64,000 nt of DNA from Ulvibacter antarcticus. GTDB lineage: Bacteria > Bacteroidota > Bacteroidia > Flavobacteriales > Flavobacteriaceae. The DNA is taken from the NCBI RefSeq assembly GCF_003688405.1, contig NZ_REFC01000012.1, forward strand, positions 124,001 to 188,000, written 5' to 3'. Below are positions 18,381 through 27,287 of this stretch, piece by piece. The stretch's first letter is position 1. Every line of letters begins with the position of its first letter. A model generated the notes under the pieces. It was not told the origin of the DNA. It did no database searches and saw only the letters and a list, made by a program, of their open reading frames with translations. The translations under genes were made by a program, and so were the position numbers.

Positions 18381-19046
18381 ATGGATGTAAAATTACCATC
18401 AGATTGGCAGACTGTTCTCAATGAAGAAATTAGTAAAGATTATTTTCAGAATCTTATAGAATATATAACAACAGAGTATGAAAATAATATATGTTATCCG
18501 CCTGTAAGTCAAGTATTTTCTAGCCTTAAGCATACAAAGTTTAAAGATGTAAAAGTCGTTATTTTAGGACAAGATCCTTATCACAACCCCAGCGAAGCGA
18601 ATGGTTTGGCTTTTTCAGTGAATGACGGAATTCGAATTCCACCATCGCTGCGAAATATTTATAAAGAGCTAAATAATAATCTTCAAAAAGAAATTCCAAA
18701 AAGTGGAAATCTGGAAGATTGGGCAAATCAAGGAGTTTTACTTCTTAATTCTATCTTAACCGTTAGAGAAAATGATCCCGGAAGTCATCGAAAGAAAGGA
18801 TGGGAAGAATTTACAGATGCAGTGATAGACAAACTTGCTGAAGACCGAAAGGATCTGGTTTTTTTACTCTGGGGCAATTACGCCAAAAACAAAGGAAAAA
18901 AAATAGACAAGAACCAACATCTGGTACTTGAAAGTAGTCACCCGTCACCCTTAAGTGCCAATAGAGGTGGGTGGTTTAATAAAAATGTCTTTAGTGAGAC
19001 TAATAAATATCTAACTGAAAAAGGGAAGACACCAATTAAATGGTGA
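18381..19046 (+). CDS. ung: Uracil-DNA glycosylase
   Basis: 221 residues, full length family-1 enzyme that removes uracil from DNA to start base-excision repair. The catalytic water-activating motif is GQDPYHNP, uracil-recognition elements are GLAFSV and LLLNSILTV, and the DNA-intercalation loop is HPSPLSANRGG. The start at ATG 18381 fits the -7 box 16 bases upstream. Divergent from mutS2, so two DNA-maintenance genes share one control region. Confidence 0.97.
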   Translation: MDVKLPSDWQTVLNEEISKDYFQNLIEYITTEYENNICYPPVSQVFSSLKHTKFKDVKVVILGQDPYHNPSEANGLAFSVNDGIRIPPSLRNIYKELNNNLQKEIPKSGNLEDWANQGVLLLNSILTVRENDPGSHRKKGWEEFTDAVIDKLAEDRKDLVFLLWGNYAKNKGKKIDKNQHLVLESSHPSPLSANRGGWFNKNVFSETNKYLTEKGKTPIKW

Positions 19047-19083
19047 TTAAATACAGTTAAAAATATGAAAGTCGGGTAGCTAA

Positions 19084-19191
19084 CTACTCGTCTTCCGGTG
19101 CTTTTGGTTCTGTTGTATCGTTACAGCTAAATTCTAGTAAAAGATAATTAGTAACAAGCAAGCTCCCCAAGATGATTAAAAAAGTGATCAT
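19084..19191 (-). CDS. Small single-pass membrane protein, 35 residues
   Basis: It begins MITFLIILGSLLVTNYLLL, one hydrophobic segment, then EFSCNDTT and an acidic tail ending PEDE. Tiny proteins of this style (hydrophobic helix, N-Y/F-LLL, then a short polar tail) recur in flavobacteria and are usually left unannotated. I infer a real gene from the clear topology and an A/T-rich leader. Function unknown. Confidence 0.5.
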   Translation of the reverse strand: MITFLIILGSLLVTNYLLLEFSCNDTTEPKAPEDE

Positions 19192-19259
19192 AATACTTAC
19201 TGATTTATATAAGTAAGATGCAGGATATGTTTCGGGGTTGCGTGTGAGAAGAAAAAAAA

Positions 19260-20114
19260 TTATAAATTCTTTAATATGGCATCTGCGGGCATTTTGGAAG
19301 TGATCAAATCTAGTTTTAATAGTTGGTCTTGGATATCTTTTAAAACTGATTTTGAGAGTTGTTCCTGACTCCATTCCGTTAAAGACAGCCATGTACGAAC
19401 ATCTTCCAGTTTTTGTCCGTAACGATGCGCAATCATAACATCGATCTCCGGAATCTCTTTAAAGTCTTCAGTTGTGATATTGATAATATCGAGAATTTTT
19501 CTTACACTATCTTCATCATTCTCTAAAACGTCATTTCGTACAGCAATAACAAAACAAGGCCAGGGGGTAGGGCATTCACCTATCAATCTGAATATACCAT
19601 TATCAACATAGGGTTTCGTCATAAACTTCTCCCACATAAAATAATCACCATTTCCTGCGGGTAGATGCTCCAAAGCACCATCCAGATTTTTTATTACCGT
19701 AAAATTAAGATCCTCCTCAGTGTTCCACCCATGATTTTCGGCATTCACGTAGGCCATTAAGTGTGATCCGGAACCAAACCTACTTATCGCCGCCTGCGTT
19801 CCTTTTAGATCCTTTACTTTCTTGTAATTCGAGTTATCGGCAACATGAATCCCCCAAATAAGAGGTGATTTTACAAATACTTGTACAATCTTACATTGGT
19901 TACCGTTAATGATGTCGCGAACCATTCCTTCTGTTAGAATGACAGCCATATCAATTTGTTTTTCTCGCAAAGCCTTGCACATTTGCCCGGTACCTCCAGA
20001 GAAATCCTTCCATCGAAGATTTATACCCTCCTTCGTATATTCTTTGTCCCTCAAGGTTAAATACCATGGCAAGTTAAAGTGTTCAGGAACACCGCCAATT
20101 ATAAAATCTTTCAT
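19260..20114 (-). CDS. Cytosolic substrate-binding-like protein (type 2 periplasmic binding fold)
   Basis: 284 residues without a signal peptide. Type 2 periplasmic-binding fold, closest in look to the NMT1/THI5 and Ca3427-like groups: IGGVPEHFNLPWYLT, WKDFSGGTGQMCKAL, MAVILTEGMV, KDLKGTQAAISRFGSGSHLMAY. Absence of a leader suggests a cytosolic enzyme or sensor rather than a transporter subunit. The start overlaps the stop of the phosphorylase gene by 4 bases, so the two are co-translated, hinting at a nucleoside or pyrimidine-like ligand (inference). Confidence 0.72.
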   Translation of the reverse strand: MKDFIIGGVPEHFNLPWYLTLRDKEYTKEGINLRWKDFSGGTGQMCKALREKQIDMAVILTEGMVRDIINGNQCKIVQVFVKSPLIWGIHVADNSNYKKVKDLKGTQAAISRFGSGSHLMAYVNAENHGWNTEEDLNFTVIKNLDGALEHLPAGNGDYFMWEKFMTKPYVDNGIFRLIGECPTPWPCFVIAVRNDVLENDEDSVRKILDIINITTEDFKEIPEIDVMIAHRYGQKLEDVRTWLSLTEWSQEQLSKSVLKDIQDQLLKLDLITSKMPADAILKNL

Positions 20115-21031
20115 TCTGTGAGTTTGTTTAGCGTATATTCAATTAAACGTTCTACTGTTTTTTGAGGTTGTTTACTAAATGTTCCATTCGCACGATTGGC
20201 CAGTATCGCATTTAATGATATAGCCTTATGCCCTAATAATTTCGCCATTCCATAAATACCAGAGGTCTCCATTTCCAGGTTGGTAATCCTATTTCCAGTA
20301 TATACAAACGAACCAATTTTCTTATTAAGGTCATCATCTTCCAAGTCGAGACGTAGTTTCCTGCCTTGTGGACCATAAAATCCAACATTAGTCGCAGTGA
20401 TTCCTTTTTTCATTTCAACGGAATTGAACAATGCTAATAAGGAGCTATCTGCCGAAACTACATAAGGATCAGATTTTTTAGGGTTCCAATGAGTGTGTTT
20501 TATAAATGCTTCGGAAAGGTCTGTCTCTAGAAAACCTGTGTTACCATAGAAATGTAGCAGGTTGTCAAATCCGATAGCTGCTTCACTTGCTAGAAAACTA
20601 TCTACAGGAATGTCTTTTTGAATGGCTCCTGAAGTTCCAATTCTTATAATTGTAAGTTTCTGAAGTTTCTCTCGTATAGTTCTGCTTTCGAAGTCAATAT
20701 TCGCCAAGGCATCTAATTCATTAAATACAATGTCGATATTATCGGTTCCTATTCCGGTAGAAATCACAGTAATTCTCTTACCTCTGAAGCGTCCCGTATG
20801 TGTTTTAAACTCCCTTTTGGAAACATTTACCTCTATAGAATCAAAGTGTTTAGACACTTGAGCAACGCGGTCCGGATCCCCAACAGTAATTACTGTTGAT
20901 GCCAAATCATCGGGTTTTAAATTTAAATGATAAATACTACCATCTTCATTTAGAATCAGTTCACTTTCTCTTATTGGGGTCTTATTCAAAATTATATTTT
21001 CATATTTAAAAATCCATTGAAATCGTTGCAC
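20111..21031 (-). CDS. Nucleoside phosphorylase (PNP/UDP family)
   Basis: Up to 306 residues. It cleaves a nucleoside with phosphate to base and sugar-1-phosphate. Motifs are TVITVGDPDRV (phosphate loop), ISTGIGTDNIDIV, IIRIGTSGAIQKDIPVDSF and NLEMETSGIYGMAKLLGH, the last being the hallmark of uridine-phosphorylase-like enzymes. The start is unsure: no ATG precedes the conserved part (ESELILNEDGSIYHLNLKP). A GTG at 21029-21031 lies three bases after the upstream stop, and a TTG also exists about 14 codons further in. Confidence 0.85.
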   Translation of the reverse strand: MQRFQWIFKYENIILNKTPIRESELILNEDGSIYHLNLKPDDLASTVITVGDPDRVAQVSKHFDSIEVNVSKREFKTHTGRFRGKRITVISTGIGTDNIDIVFNELDALANIDFESRTIREKLQKLTIIRIGTSGAIQKDIPVDSFLASEAAIGFDNLLHFYGNTGFLETDLSEAFIKHTHWNPKKSDPYVVSADSSLLALFNSVEMKKGITATNVGFYGPQGRKLRLDLEDDDLNKKIGSFVYTGNRITNLEMETSGIYGMAKLLGHKAISLNAILANRANGTFSKQPQKTVERLIEYTLNKLTE

Positions 21032-21034
21032 GCT

Positions 21035-21361
21035 CTAACCGCCAACACGTTTTGTCTTAAAGCCTTTATCTTGTAAAAACTTCATAATCTTATCCCGAAA
21101 GTCACCCTGAATAATGATTTGATTATTCTTAAAACTCCCACCTACACTTAGCATTTGTTTGATCTCCTTGGCGAGTTGTTTGTAATCAGAATCGGCGCCG
21201 GTATATCCTTCTATAATGGTAATGGGTTTCCCTTTGCGCTTTTCGTATTTACAGATCATGGGCTCTTCTTGTAACCACAATGTTGTTTCTTCCTGTTTTT
21301 CAGGTTCATTAACGGGTTCATGATCGGGAAATAAGTTCTTTAATTGATCTTTAAGGTCCAT
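21035..21361 (-). CDS. SUI1/eIF1-like translation factor (YciH family)
   Basis: 108 residues. The N-terminal 40 are acidic and variable; the C-terminal part is the SUI1 fold (RKGKPITIIEGYTGAD, LAKEIKQMLSVGGSFKNNQIIIQGD, IMKFLQDKGFKTKRVGG). In bacteria this family is thought to influence start-codon choice. It is the first gene of a run with the phosphorylase and the binding-fold protein. Confidence 0.85.
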   Translation of the reverse strand: MDLKDQLKNLFPDHEPVNEPEKQEETTLWLQEEPMICKYEKRKGKPITIIEGYTGADSDYKQLAKEIKQMLSVGGSFKNNQIIIQGDFRDKIMKFLQDKGFKTKRVGG

Positions 21362-21427
21362 TTATTTAATATTCGCAATTTAAGTTTTTATTGAAACGGT
21401 CTTTAAAAAATTGACATCGTTGACTGG

Positions 21428-21486
21428 TCGAGCGCAGTCGAGACCTTCATAATAGTCTAAAACATTGAGTTCTCGACTGCGCTCGA
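21428..21486. repeat. Long perfect inverted repeat, REP-like
   Basis: A perfect 16-bp inverted repeat, TCGAGCGCAGTCGAGA (21428-21443) and TCTCGACTGCGCTCGA (21471-21486), flanks an AT-rich 27-base centre. It is more GC-rich than its surroundings and lies between two same-strand genes. Similar CTCGACTGCGCTCGA words recur between genes in flavobacterial genomes. It has no U-tract, so a mobile or REP-like element is more likely than a terminator. Confidence 0.7.
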
Positions 21487-21512
21487 ACGGACAGAAACTA
21501 CTTTTTTTAGTC

Positions 21513-22463
21513 CTATTTCTTAATCAATCCAATATCAACCAAGCGCTGATATAGAAAATCCCCTGCCGTAATATCATCAAAGGCTTTTGGGTGTTTTTCA
21601 TCTACACATTCGTCAAGACAATCTAATTTCATATCTCCTCTTGGGTGCATAAAGAAAGGAATTGAATATCGGGGATTTCCCCATTCTTCTCTTGGAGGAT
21701 TTACAACTCTATGAATAGTGGATCGCAACTTATTATTGGTATGTCTTTCAAGCATATCACCAACGTTTATTACCAATTCATCTTCTTCAGGAATGGCATC
21801 TATCCATTCGCCGTCTTTCCGAAGTACCTGTAATCCACCAGATGAAGCTCCCATTAATAAGGTAATAAGATTAATATCACCATGAGCTCCTGCTCTCACT
21901 GCCCCTTTTGGTTCTGCAGTAATAGGAGGGTAGTGGATGGGTCGCAATATGCTATTTCCATTGGCAGCCCAATGGTCGAAATAATGCTCATCCAATCCAA
22001 TGTATATCGCTAAGGCTCGAAGTACATAAACGCCTGTCTTTTCAAGCATTCTATAAGCTTCCATTCCGGTTTTATTGAAATCAGGAAGTTCCTTAACAAT
22101 GACATTATCTGGGTATTCTTCAGGAAGCTTAGCATCTGCCGCCGGCTCTTGTCCGAAATGCCAGAATTCTTTTAGATCACCTTCTTTTTTACCTTTAGCG
22201 TGTTCTTTTCCGAAGGAAACATAACCTCTCTGGCCACCTAGACCTTCAATTTCATATTCTTTTTTCTTTTCAACCGATAAAGCAAAAAATGCCTTAATTT
22301 CTTTATAAAGATCATCTACTAACCTATCACTAAGAAAATGATTTTTAAGCGATACAAAACCAATGTCTTCATATGCCTGCCCTATCTCATTCACAAACTT
22401 TTGCTTTCGTTTAGGGTCATTAGAGAGGAAATCGGCTAGATCTACACTTGGTATATTATTCAT
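21513..22463 (-). CDS. Isopenicillin N synthase-like 2-oxoglutarate/Fe(II) oxygenase
   Basis: 316 residues. The non-haem DIOX N-terminal domain (IPSVDLADFL, GFVSLKNH) is followed by the oxygenase core with iron ligands HGD in RAGAHGDINLITLL, the distal His in STIHRVVNPP, and the RYSIPFF co-substrate motif. The substrate is unknown; such proteins are common in marine flavobacteria. Start at the ATG 22461-22463, as the longer frame crosses the promoter box at 22483. Confidence 0.88.
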   Translation of the reverse strand: MNNIPSVDLADFLSNDPKRKQKFVNEIGQAYEDIGFVSLKNHFLSDRLVDDLYKEIKAFFALSVEKKKEYEIEGLGGQRGYVSFGKEHAKGKKEGDLKEFWHFGQEPAADAKLPEEYPDNVIVKELPDFNKTGMEAYRMLEKTGVYVLRALAIYIGLDEHYFDHWAANGNSILRPIHYPPITAEPKGAVRAGAHGDINLITLLMGASSGGLQVLRKDGEWIDAIPEEDELVINVGDMLERHTNNKLRSTIHRVVNPPREEWGNPRYSIPFFMHPRGDMKLDCLDECVDEKHPKAFDDITAGDFLYQRLVDIGLIKK

Positions 22464-22482
22464 AACAATTATATTTATAGTA

Positions 22483-22490
22483 CAAATATA
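22483..22490 (-). promoter_or_regulatory. -7 promoter box TATATTTG of the oxygenase gene
   Basis: Exact TAnnTTTG on the minus strand, 19 bases before the oxygenase ATG. It rules out the more distal in-frame ATG at 22512. Confidence 0.55.
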
Positions 22491-22535
22491 CCAAAATAGC
22501 TTTTGAAATTCCATTTAAAAAAGGAACAGAAAAAC

Positions 22536-22565
22536 TTTGCGACACTGTGATTTTTTCTACATTTG
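22536..22565 (+). promoter_or_regulatory. Complete promoter TTTG-N18-TACATTTG
   Basis: A -33 element TTTG (22536-22539) and a -7 box TACATTTG (22558-22565) are spaced 18 bases apart, near the Bacteroidota optimum. The start codon at 22579 is only 13 bases past the box, so the leader must be extremely short. Confidence 0.65.
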
Positions 22566-22578
22566 ATACTATCAAACT

Positions 22579-24591
22579 ATGGCAATGAAATCCCAAACGA
22601 CAAACACAATTTATTTCGATTATAATCGCGCTAAAATCGAAGATGAAACCTTAATCAATCTTTATAAATCCATGCTTAAACCTCGAATGATCGAGGAGAA
22701 GATGCTAATCCTTCTGCGGCAAGGAAAAGTCTCGAAATGGTTTAGCGGTATTGGACAGGAGGCTATCTCTGTAGGAGTGACTACTGTATTGGATAAAGAC
22801 GAGTATATTTTACCAATGCACAGAAATTTGGCAGTATTTACCACACGTGAGATTCCGTTGTACAGACTGTTTTCACAGTGGCAAGGAAAGGCAAATGGTT
22901 TTACTAAAGGTAGAGATCGTAGTTTTCACTTCGGAACACAAGAGTTCAATATTATAGGAATGATTTCTCATTTAGGTCCACAATTTGGAGTGGCCGATGG
23001 TATTGCTTTGGCAAATAAACTGAGGGATAATAAAAAAGTATGTGCCGTATTTACAGGAGAAGGAGGAACCAGTGAAGGGGATATTCATGAGGCACTAAAC
23101 GTGGCTTCGGTATGGCAATTACCTGTTTTATTTTGTATTGAAAACAATGGATATGGCCTATCAACACCAACGAACGAGCAATATAACTGCGAAAACTTAG
23201 CTGAAAGAGGAAAAGGTTATGGCATGGAATCTCATATTATCGATGGGAATAACATCCTTGAGGTGTATTCAACCTTAAAGAAATTGGTTGAAAGCATGCG
23301 GATCGATCCGAGACCTGTTTTATTGGAGTTTAAAACCTTCAGAATGAGAGGACATGAAGAGGCGAGTGGCACTAAATATGTTCCAGATGAATTATTAAAT
23401 GAATGGGCAGAAAAGGATCCATTGATAAATTTTGAGCAATATCTGCTTGCCGAGGATTTACTTTCCGAAGAAAAAATAGAAGATTTTAAGACTGCAATTA
23501 AGGCAGAAATCGATGAAAATCTAGACATTGCTTTTGCCGAAGCCGAAATTACAGCTGATGAAACAATCGAATTAAATGATGTGTTTCAAAATTTTGTATA
23601 TCAGGAAGTTAAAGCATCCAATAATACAGAAGAGCTACGTTTAATTGACGCGATCTCTTTAGGATTACGTCAATCAATGGAACGCCATGACAATCTCATT
23701 ATTATGGGACAAGATGTAGCCGAATATGGTGGAGTCTTTAAAATTACAGAAGGATTTGTCGAGGCCTTCGGAAAAGAAAGAGTGCGCAATACCCCAATCT
23801 GTGAATCGGCCATTGTTTCGGCTGCCATGGGTTTATCAATCAATGGTTTTAAGTCGGTGGTAGAAATGCAATTTGCAGATTTCGTCACTTCAGGGTTTAA
23901 TCCAGTTATAAATCATTTAGCTAAATCTCACTATCGTTGGAATGAAAACGCCGATGTTGTGATTCGTATGCCTTGTGGTGCAGGAGTGGGCGCAGGTCCA
24001 TTTCATAGTCAGACGAACGAGGCCTGGTTTACTCATACCCCAGGATTAAAGGTAGTGTACCCAGCTTTCCCTTATGACGCCAAAGGATTATTAGCGACAG
24101 CAATTGAGGACCCGAATCCAGTTCTATTTTTTGAACATAAGGCCCTTTATAGAAGTATTCGTCAGGAAGTGCCAACCGATTACTTTACAATACCATTAGG
24201 GAAGGCAGCCTTGTTGAGAGAAGGCACTGATGTTACTATTGTTACTTATGGAGCCGGAGTTCATTGGGCGTTAGAAACCTTGAATGAAGAAACAGGCATA
24301 AAAGCAGATCTAATAGATTTAAGAACATTAATGCCGCTAGACACGGAAGCAATTTATGAATCTGTAAAGAAAACGGGGAGGGTGATTATCCTTCAGGAAG
24401 ATTCTTTATTCGGTGGAATGGCTTCAGATATATCTGCGCTTATTTCTGAAAATTGTTTCGAATTTCTAGATGCACCTATTAAAAGAGTAGCAAGTATGGA
24501 AACACCAATTCCTTTTACGAAAAACTTGGAGGATCAATACCTTCCTAAGAATAAATTCAGAAAAGAACTAAAAAAATTATTGGATTATTAA
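22579..24591 (+). CDS. Fused E1 alpha-beta 2-oxoacid dehydrogenase (branched-chain type)
   Basis: 670 residues carrying both E1 subunits of a thiamine-diphosphate 2-oxoacid dehydrogenase. The alpha part (about 1-330) has RMIEEKMLILLRQGK, GEGGTSEGDIHEALNVASV and the ThDP end ENNGYG; the beta part (about 340-670) has RLIDAISLGLRQSM, MGQDVAEYGGVFK, EMQFADFV and ADLIDLRTLMPLD. E2 and E3 are not nearby. The fusion is common in Bacteroidota and is usually assigned to branched-chain 2-oxoacids, giving branched acyl-CoA for iso-fatty acids. Such acyl groups could supply starters to the operon at 26163 (inference). Confidence 0.9.
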   Translation: MAMKSQTTNTIYFDYNRAKIEDETLINLYKSMLKPRMIEEKMLILLRQGKVSKWFSGIGQEAISVGVTTVLDKDEYILPMHRNLAVFTTREIPLYRLFSQWQGKANGFTKGRDRSFHFGTQEFNIIGMISHLGPQFGVADGIALANKLRDNKKVCAVFTGEGGTSEGDIHEALNVASVWQLPVLFCIENNGYGLSTPTNEQYNCENLAERGKGYGMESHIIDGNNILEVYSTLKKLVESMRIDPRPVLLEFKTFRMRGHEEASGTKYVPDELLNEWAEKDPLINFEQYLLAEDLLSEEKIEDFKTAIKAEIDENLDIAFAEAEITADETIELNDVFQNFVYQEVKASNNTEELRLIDAISLGLRQSMERHDNLIIMGQDVAEYGGVFKITEGFVEAFGKERVRNTPICESAIVSAAMGLSINGFKSVVEMQFADFVTSGFNPVINHLAKSHYRWNENADVVIRMPCGAGVGAGPFHSQTNEAWFTHTPGLKVVYPAFPYDAKGLLATAIEDPNPVLFFEHKALYRSIRQEVPTDYFTIPLGKAALLREGTDVTIVTYGAGVHWALETLNEETGIKADLIDLRTLMPLDTEAIYESVKKTGRVIILQEDSLFGGMASDISALISENCFEFLDAPIKRVASMETPIPFTKNLEDQYLPKNKFRKELKKLLDY

Positions 24592-24688
24592 AGATTTAAC
24601 AATTGCTGTTAAACTTTAGACAAAGATTTTATATGATGTCTGGTAGTGTTGTATATTCGATGTATTACTAATCATTAAAAAACTTCAC

Positions 24689-24850
24689 ATGATACGTTGG
24701 ATTATAATTTTTCTCGTAATTGCAATAATAGCCGCTCTGTTTGGATTCGGTGGAATCGCAGATGGCGCAACTGATATTGCAAGAATTATTTTTTACATTT
24801 TTATTGTTTTACTAGTTATTTCATTACTTTCAAGATTGCTTAAAAGATAA
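24689..24850 (+). CDS. DUF1328-family small membrane protein, 53 residues
   Basis: It begins [20 protein letters not shown] and continues [20 protein letters not shown] to an end in SRLLKR. Two hydrophobic helices around GGIADGA are the signature of the DUF1328/YtjA family. It is short but certain from sequence pattern. Members are often stress- or envelope-linked. It precedes two lipoprotein genes by 41 bases and may be in the same transcript. Confidence 0.85.
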   Translation: MIRWIIIFLVIAIIAALFGFGGIADGATDIARIIFYIFIVLLVISLLSRLLKR

Positions 24851-24891
24851 TTTTAAACAAACACTTAACACTTAAAAAATCAACAACTAAT

Positions 24892-25371
24892 ATGAAAAAA
24901 ATCATCCTATTATCAGTTTTGGTTGCCACATTTATGTCATGTGGCGTACCTAAAACTGTACAAGATTCGAAAAAAGTAATGAAAGGTTACTGGCAACTGG
25001 ATAATATCTCCTACAGCGAATCTGGAACCTTTGATGTTACAATATTTAATGACACATCAAAAGAGTGCTTTGAAGGAAGTACCTGGCGATTTATCCCGAA
25101 CAACAACTCAGGTCTTTACACGATAAACAATGGAGCTTGCCCTACAGGGGATAGAAATTTTATCTTTACAATTCAGGAAATTGATCAAGCTTCAGGGCTT
25201 TACGATTTCTTGTTAAAACCGACAGATGCAAAGCATAGGTCTGATGATAACAAAGGTATACGTCTAAGATTAGCACAATTAAACGAAAGCGCTATGCGAT
25301 GGGAACAAACCGTAAATGTGGATGGGTCCCCTTTTAAAATAAGTATGAACTTTTCTAAAATTCAAGAATAA
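24892..25371 (+). CDS. Lipocalin-like lipoprotein
   Basis: 159 residues with a lipoprotein signal (LVATFMSCG). The body shows the lipocalin-like start KGYWQLDNISYSESGTF and beta-strand periodicity (STWRFIPNNNSGLYTI, IRLRLAQLNESAMRWEQ). Such Bacteroidota lipoproteins sit in the outer membrane and may bind lipids. Its TAA shares an A with the ATG of the OmpA-like gene (stop/start overlap), so the two are translationally coupled and likely function together at the envelope. Confidence 0.78.
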   Translation: MKKIILLSVLVATFMSCGVPKTVQDSKKVMKGYWQLDNISYSESGTFDVTIFNDTSKECFEGSTWRFIPNNNSGLYTINNGACPTGDRNFIFTIQEIDQASGLYDFLLKPTDAKHRSDDNKGIRLRLAQLNESAMRWEQTVNVDGSPFKISMNFSKIQE

Positions 25372-26084
25372 TGAAACTAATAGTTAAACAATTATTTTCC
25401 GCTGTATTTGCTCTATCAATGATTATTTCATTGGGAAGTTGTGAAGCGACCAAGAATGCAAACAATAAACAAAAAGGAGCCGTAATTGGTGCCACTGGAG
25501 GTGCCGTTTTAGGGGCAATTTTAGGAAATAACATTGGAAAAGGTGGAAACGGAGAACTCGGAGCCGTGATTGGTGGAGTTGTTGGTGGAACTGCCGGCGT
25601 ATTGATTGGAAACAAAATGGACAAGCAAGCGCAAAAAATCGAGGAAGAAATTCCAGGAGCTGAAGTGATACGTGTTGATGATGGAATTGTTATTACTTTC
25701 GATGAGAATAGTGGTGTGTTTTTCGACACTGCGAAGTATAATATTAATGCAGCATCTCAAGCGAATCTGGATAAACTAACAGGTATTCTTAAGGAATATC
25801 CAGACACCGATGTAGTAGTGGTTGGGCATACAGATAGCGTTGGTTCAGATGAATCGAACATGTTGTTGTCTGAACGTCGTGCCAAATCTGTTACTACTTA
25901 TTTTACAGCAACGAAAGGCTTAAGCACATCACGTTTTACTACCAATTGGTATGGAGAACAAACTCCTGTAGCTGATAATGCTACTGCCGAGGGAAGAGCA
26001 AAGAATCGTAGAGTAAATATCGCAATTGTGCCTAATGAAAAAATGAAGGCAGACGCTAAAAAGGAATCTGGAGGCGGAAACTAA
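25371..26084 (+). CDS. OmpA-family lipoprotein with glycine zipper
   Basis: 237 residues. Lipoprotein signal (SLGSC, near residue 24), then a glycine-zipper region (AVIGATGGAVLGAILGNNIG, AVIGGVVGGTAGVLIGN, about 37-83) that may insert in membrane, then an OmpA peptidoglycan-binding domain: SGVFFDTAKYNI, VVVVGHTDSVGSDESN, LSERRAKSV and AEGRAKNRRVNIAI. It tethers the outer membrane to the cell wall. A strong terminator follows. Confidence 0.92.
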   Translation: MKLIVKQLFSAVFALSMIISLGSCEATKNANNKQKGAVIGATGGAVLGAILGNNIGKGGNGELGAVIGGVVGGTAGVLIGNKMDKQAQKIEEEIPGAEVIRVDDGIVITFDENSGVFFDTAKYNINAASQANLDKLTGILKEYPDTDVVVVGHTDSVGSDESNMLLSERRAKSVTTYFTATKGLSTSRFTTNWYGEQTPVADNATAEGRAKNRRVNIAIVPNEKMKADAKKESGGGN

Positions 26085-26102
26085 AACATTTTATAAGAAC
26101 AT

Positions 26103-26140
26103 AAAACCCATCTCATAAATTCTTGAGATGGGTTTTTTTT
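26103..26140 (+). terminator. Intrinsic terminator
   Basis: AAAACCCATCTCA (26103-26115) pairs perfectly with TGAGATGGGTTTT (26124-26136), with an 8-base loop and a T tract. It separates the OmpA gene from the next operon. Confidence 0.92.
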
Positions 26141-26148
26141 TAACTTTG
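26141..26148 (+). promoter_or_regulatory. -7 promoter box TAACTTTG of the polyketide operon
   Basis: TAnnTTTG match abutting the upstream terminator and 14 bases before the TTG at 26163. It supports that TTG as the start and places the operon's promoter right after the previous transcript's end. Confidence 0.6.
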
Positions 26149-26162
26149 TAGAATACTTTAGA

Positions 26163-27287
26163 TTGAAAATTTATAAGTCATATCAAATTGTCATTATAGG
26201 AGGTGGATTGGCCGGTCTTTCGGCTGCCTTGCATCTTTCTCAGGCTAATTTAGACATCTTGTTAATTGAAAAACATCCTTATCCAAATCATAAGGTATGT
26301 GGAGAGTATGTTTCGAATGAAGTTCTGGAATATCTCGATTTTCTTGGCGTTTCACCGTTTGAAGTAGGTGCCAAAAAAATATCAAATTTTGAGGTCAGTA
26401 ATACTAATGGATCTCTTATAAAAGCAGAGTTGCCATTAGGCGGTTTTGGAATTAGCAGATATGCGTTAGATAATTTACTCTATGAGGCACTTGATTCGAA
26501 GATTGATGTGGTTTTTGATACTGTGAAAAGCGTTACTTTTTCCAATGAACTGTTTACCATTGATACAAAAAACGAGATACAATTCACTTCAACTTATGTG
26601 GTTGGTGCCTTCGGAAAGCGTTCCAACATCGATACTTTTTTAGGACGGCAATTTATTCAGAATGCTTCTCCATGGTTGGCCGTGAAGGCTCATTATACAT
26701 ACGATTTTCCTGAAGACACCGTAGCTCTTCACAATTTTGTGGGTGGTTATTGTGGTTTATCTAAAACGGAAACCGACGTGGTCAATGCTTGCTATTTGAC
26801 AACCTATAAATCTTTTAAACGCTTCGGAAAAATCCCGGAGTTTCAGGAAAATGTATTAGCACAGAATCCTTATCTTAAAGACTTCTTCGAAAATGCAATT
26901 CCTGAGTTCGAAAAACCTTTAACTATTAGTCAGATTTCGTTCGAAGTAAAACAACCTGTCGAGGACCATATTTTTATGTTGGGAGACAGTGCCGGCTTGA
27001 TTCATCCCTTATGCGGCAATGGAATGGCTATGGCAATTCATAGTGCTAAATTATTTTCAGAAGTTTTTCTAGAGGCTTCTGCCAATGGGAATATAGATCG
27101 CAAGGAGATGGAGCACAATTATGAAACGCTGTGGAAAAAAACATTTTCAAAGCGTCTCAAATCCGGAAGAAAGATTCAAAGTCTATTGCTACATCCTACA
27201 GCAACAAGAGTAGGGTTTTCGATTGCTAAACTGTTTCCAAATATAGTTCCTGCAGTTATAAAAAGAACGCATGGAAGTACAATCTAA
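26163..27287 (+). CDS. FAD-dependent oxidoreductase (geranylgeranyl reductase/hydroxylase-like)
   Basis: 374 residues from a TTG start. FAD-binding GxGxxG-type motif IIGGGLAGLSAALHL (11-25), LLIEKHPYPNHKVCGEYV, and the second flavin motif LGDSAGLIHPLCGNGMAMAI near residue 275. The sequence is of the group that includes geranylgeranyl reductases and aromatic hydroxylases or halogenases. Next to a methyltransferase and a type III polyketide synthase it would fit hydroxylation of a polyketide ring, as flavin hydroxylases do in alkylresorcinol/alkylquinone pathways (inference). It overlaps the methyltransferase gene by 17 bases. Confidence 0.82.
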   Translation: MKIYKSYQIVIIGGGLAGLSAALHLSQANLDILLIEKHPYPNHKVCGEYVSNEVLEYLDFLGVSPFEVGAKKISNFEVSNTNGSLIKAELPLGGFGISRYALDNLLYEALDSKIDVVFDTVKSVTFSNELFTIDTKNEIQFTSTYVVGAFGKRSNIDTFLGRQFIQNASPWLAVKAHYTYDFPEDTVALHNFVGGYCGLSKTETDVVNACYLTTYKSFKRFGKIPEFQENVLAQNPYLKDFFENAIPEFEKPLTISQISFEVKQPVEDHIFMLGDSAGLIHPLCGNGMAMAIHSAKLFSEVFLEASANGNIDRKEMEHNYETLWKKTFSKRLKSGRKIQSLLLHPTATRVGFSIAKLFPNIVPAVIKRTHGSTI

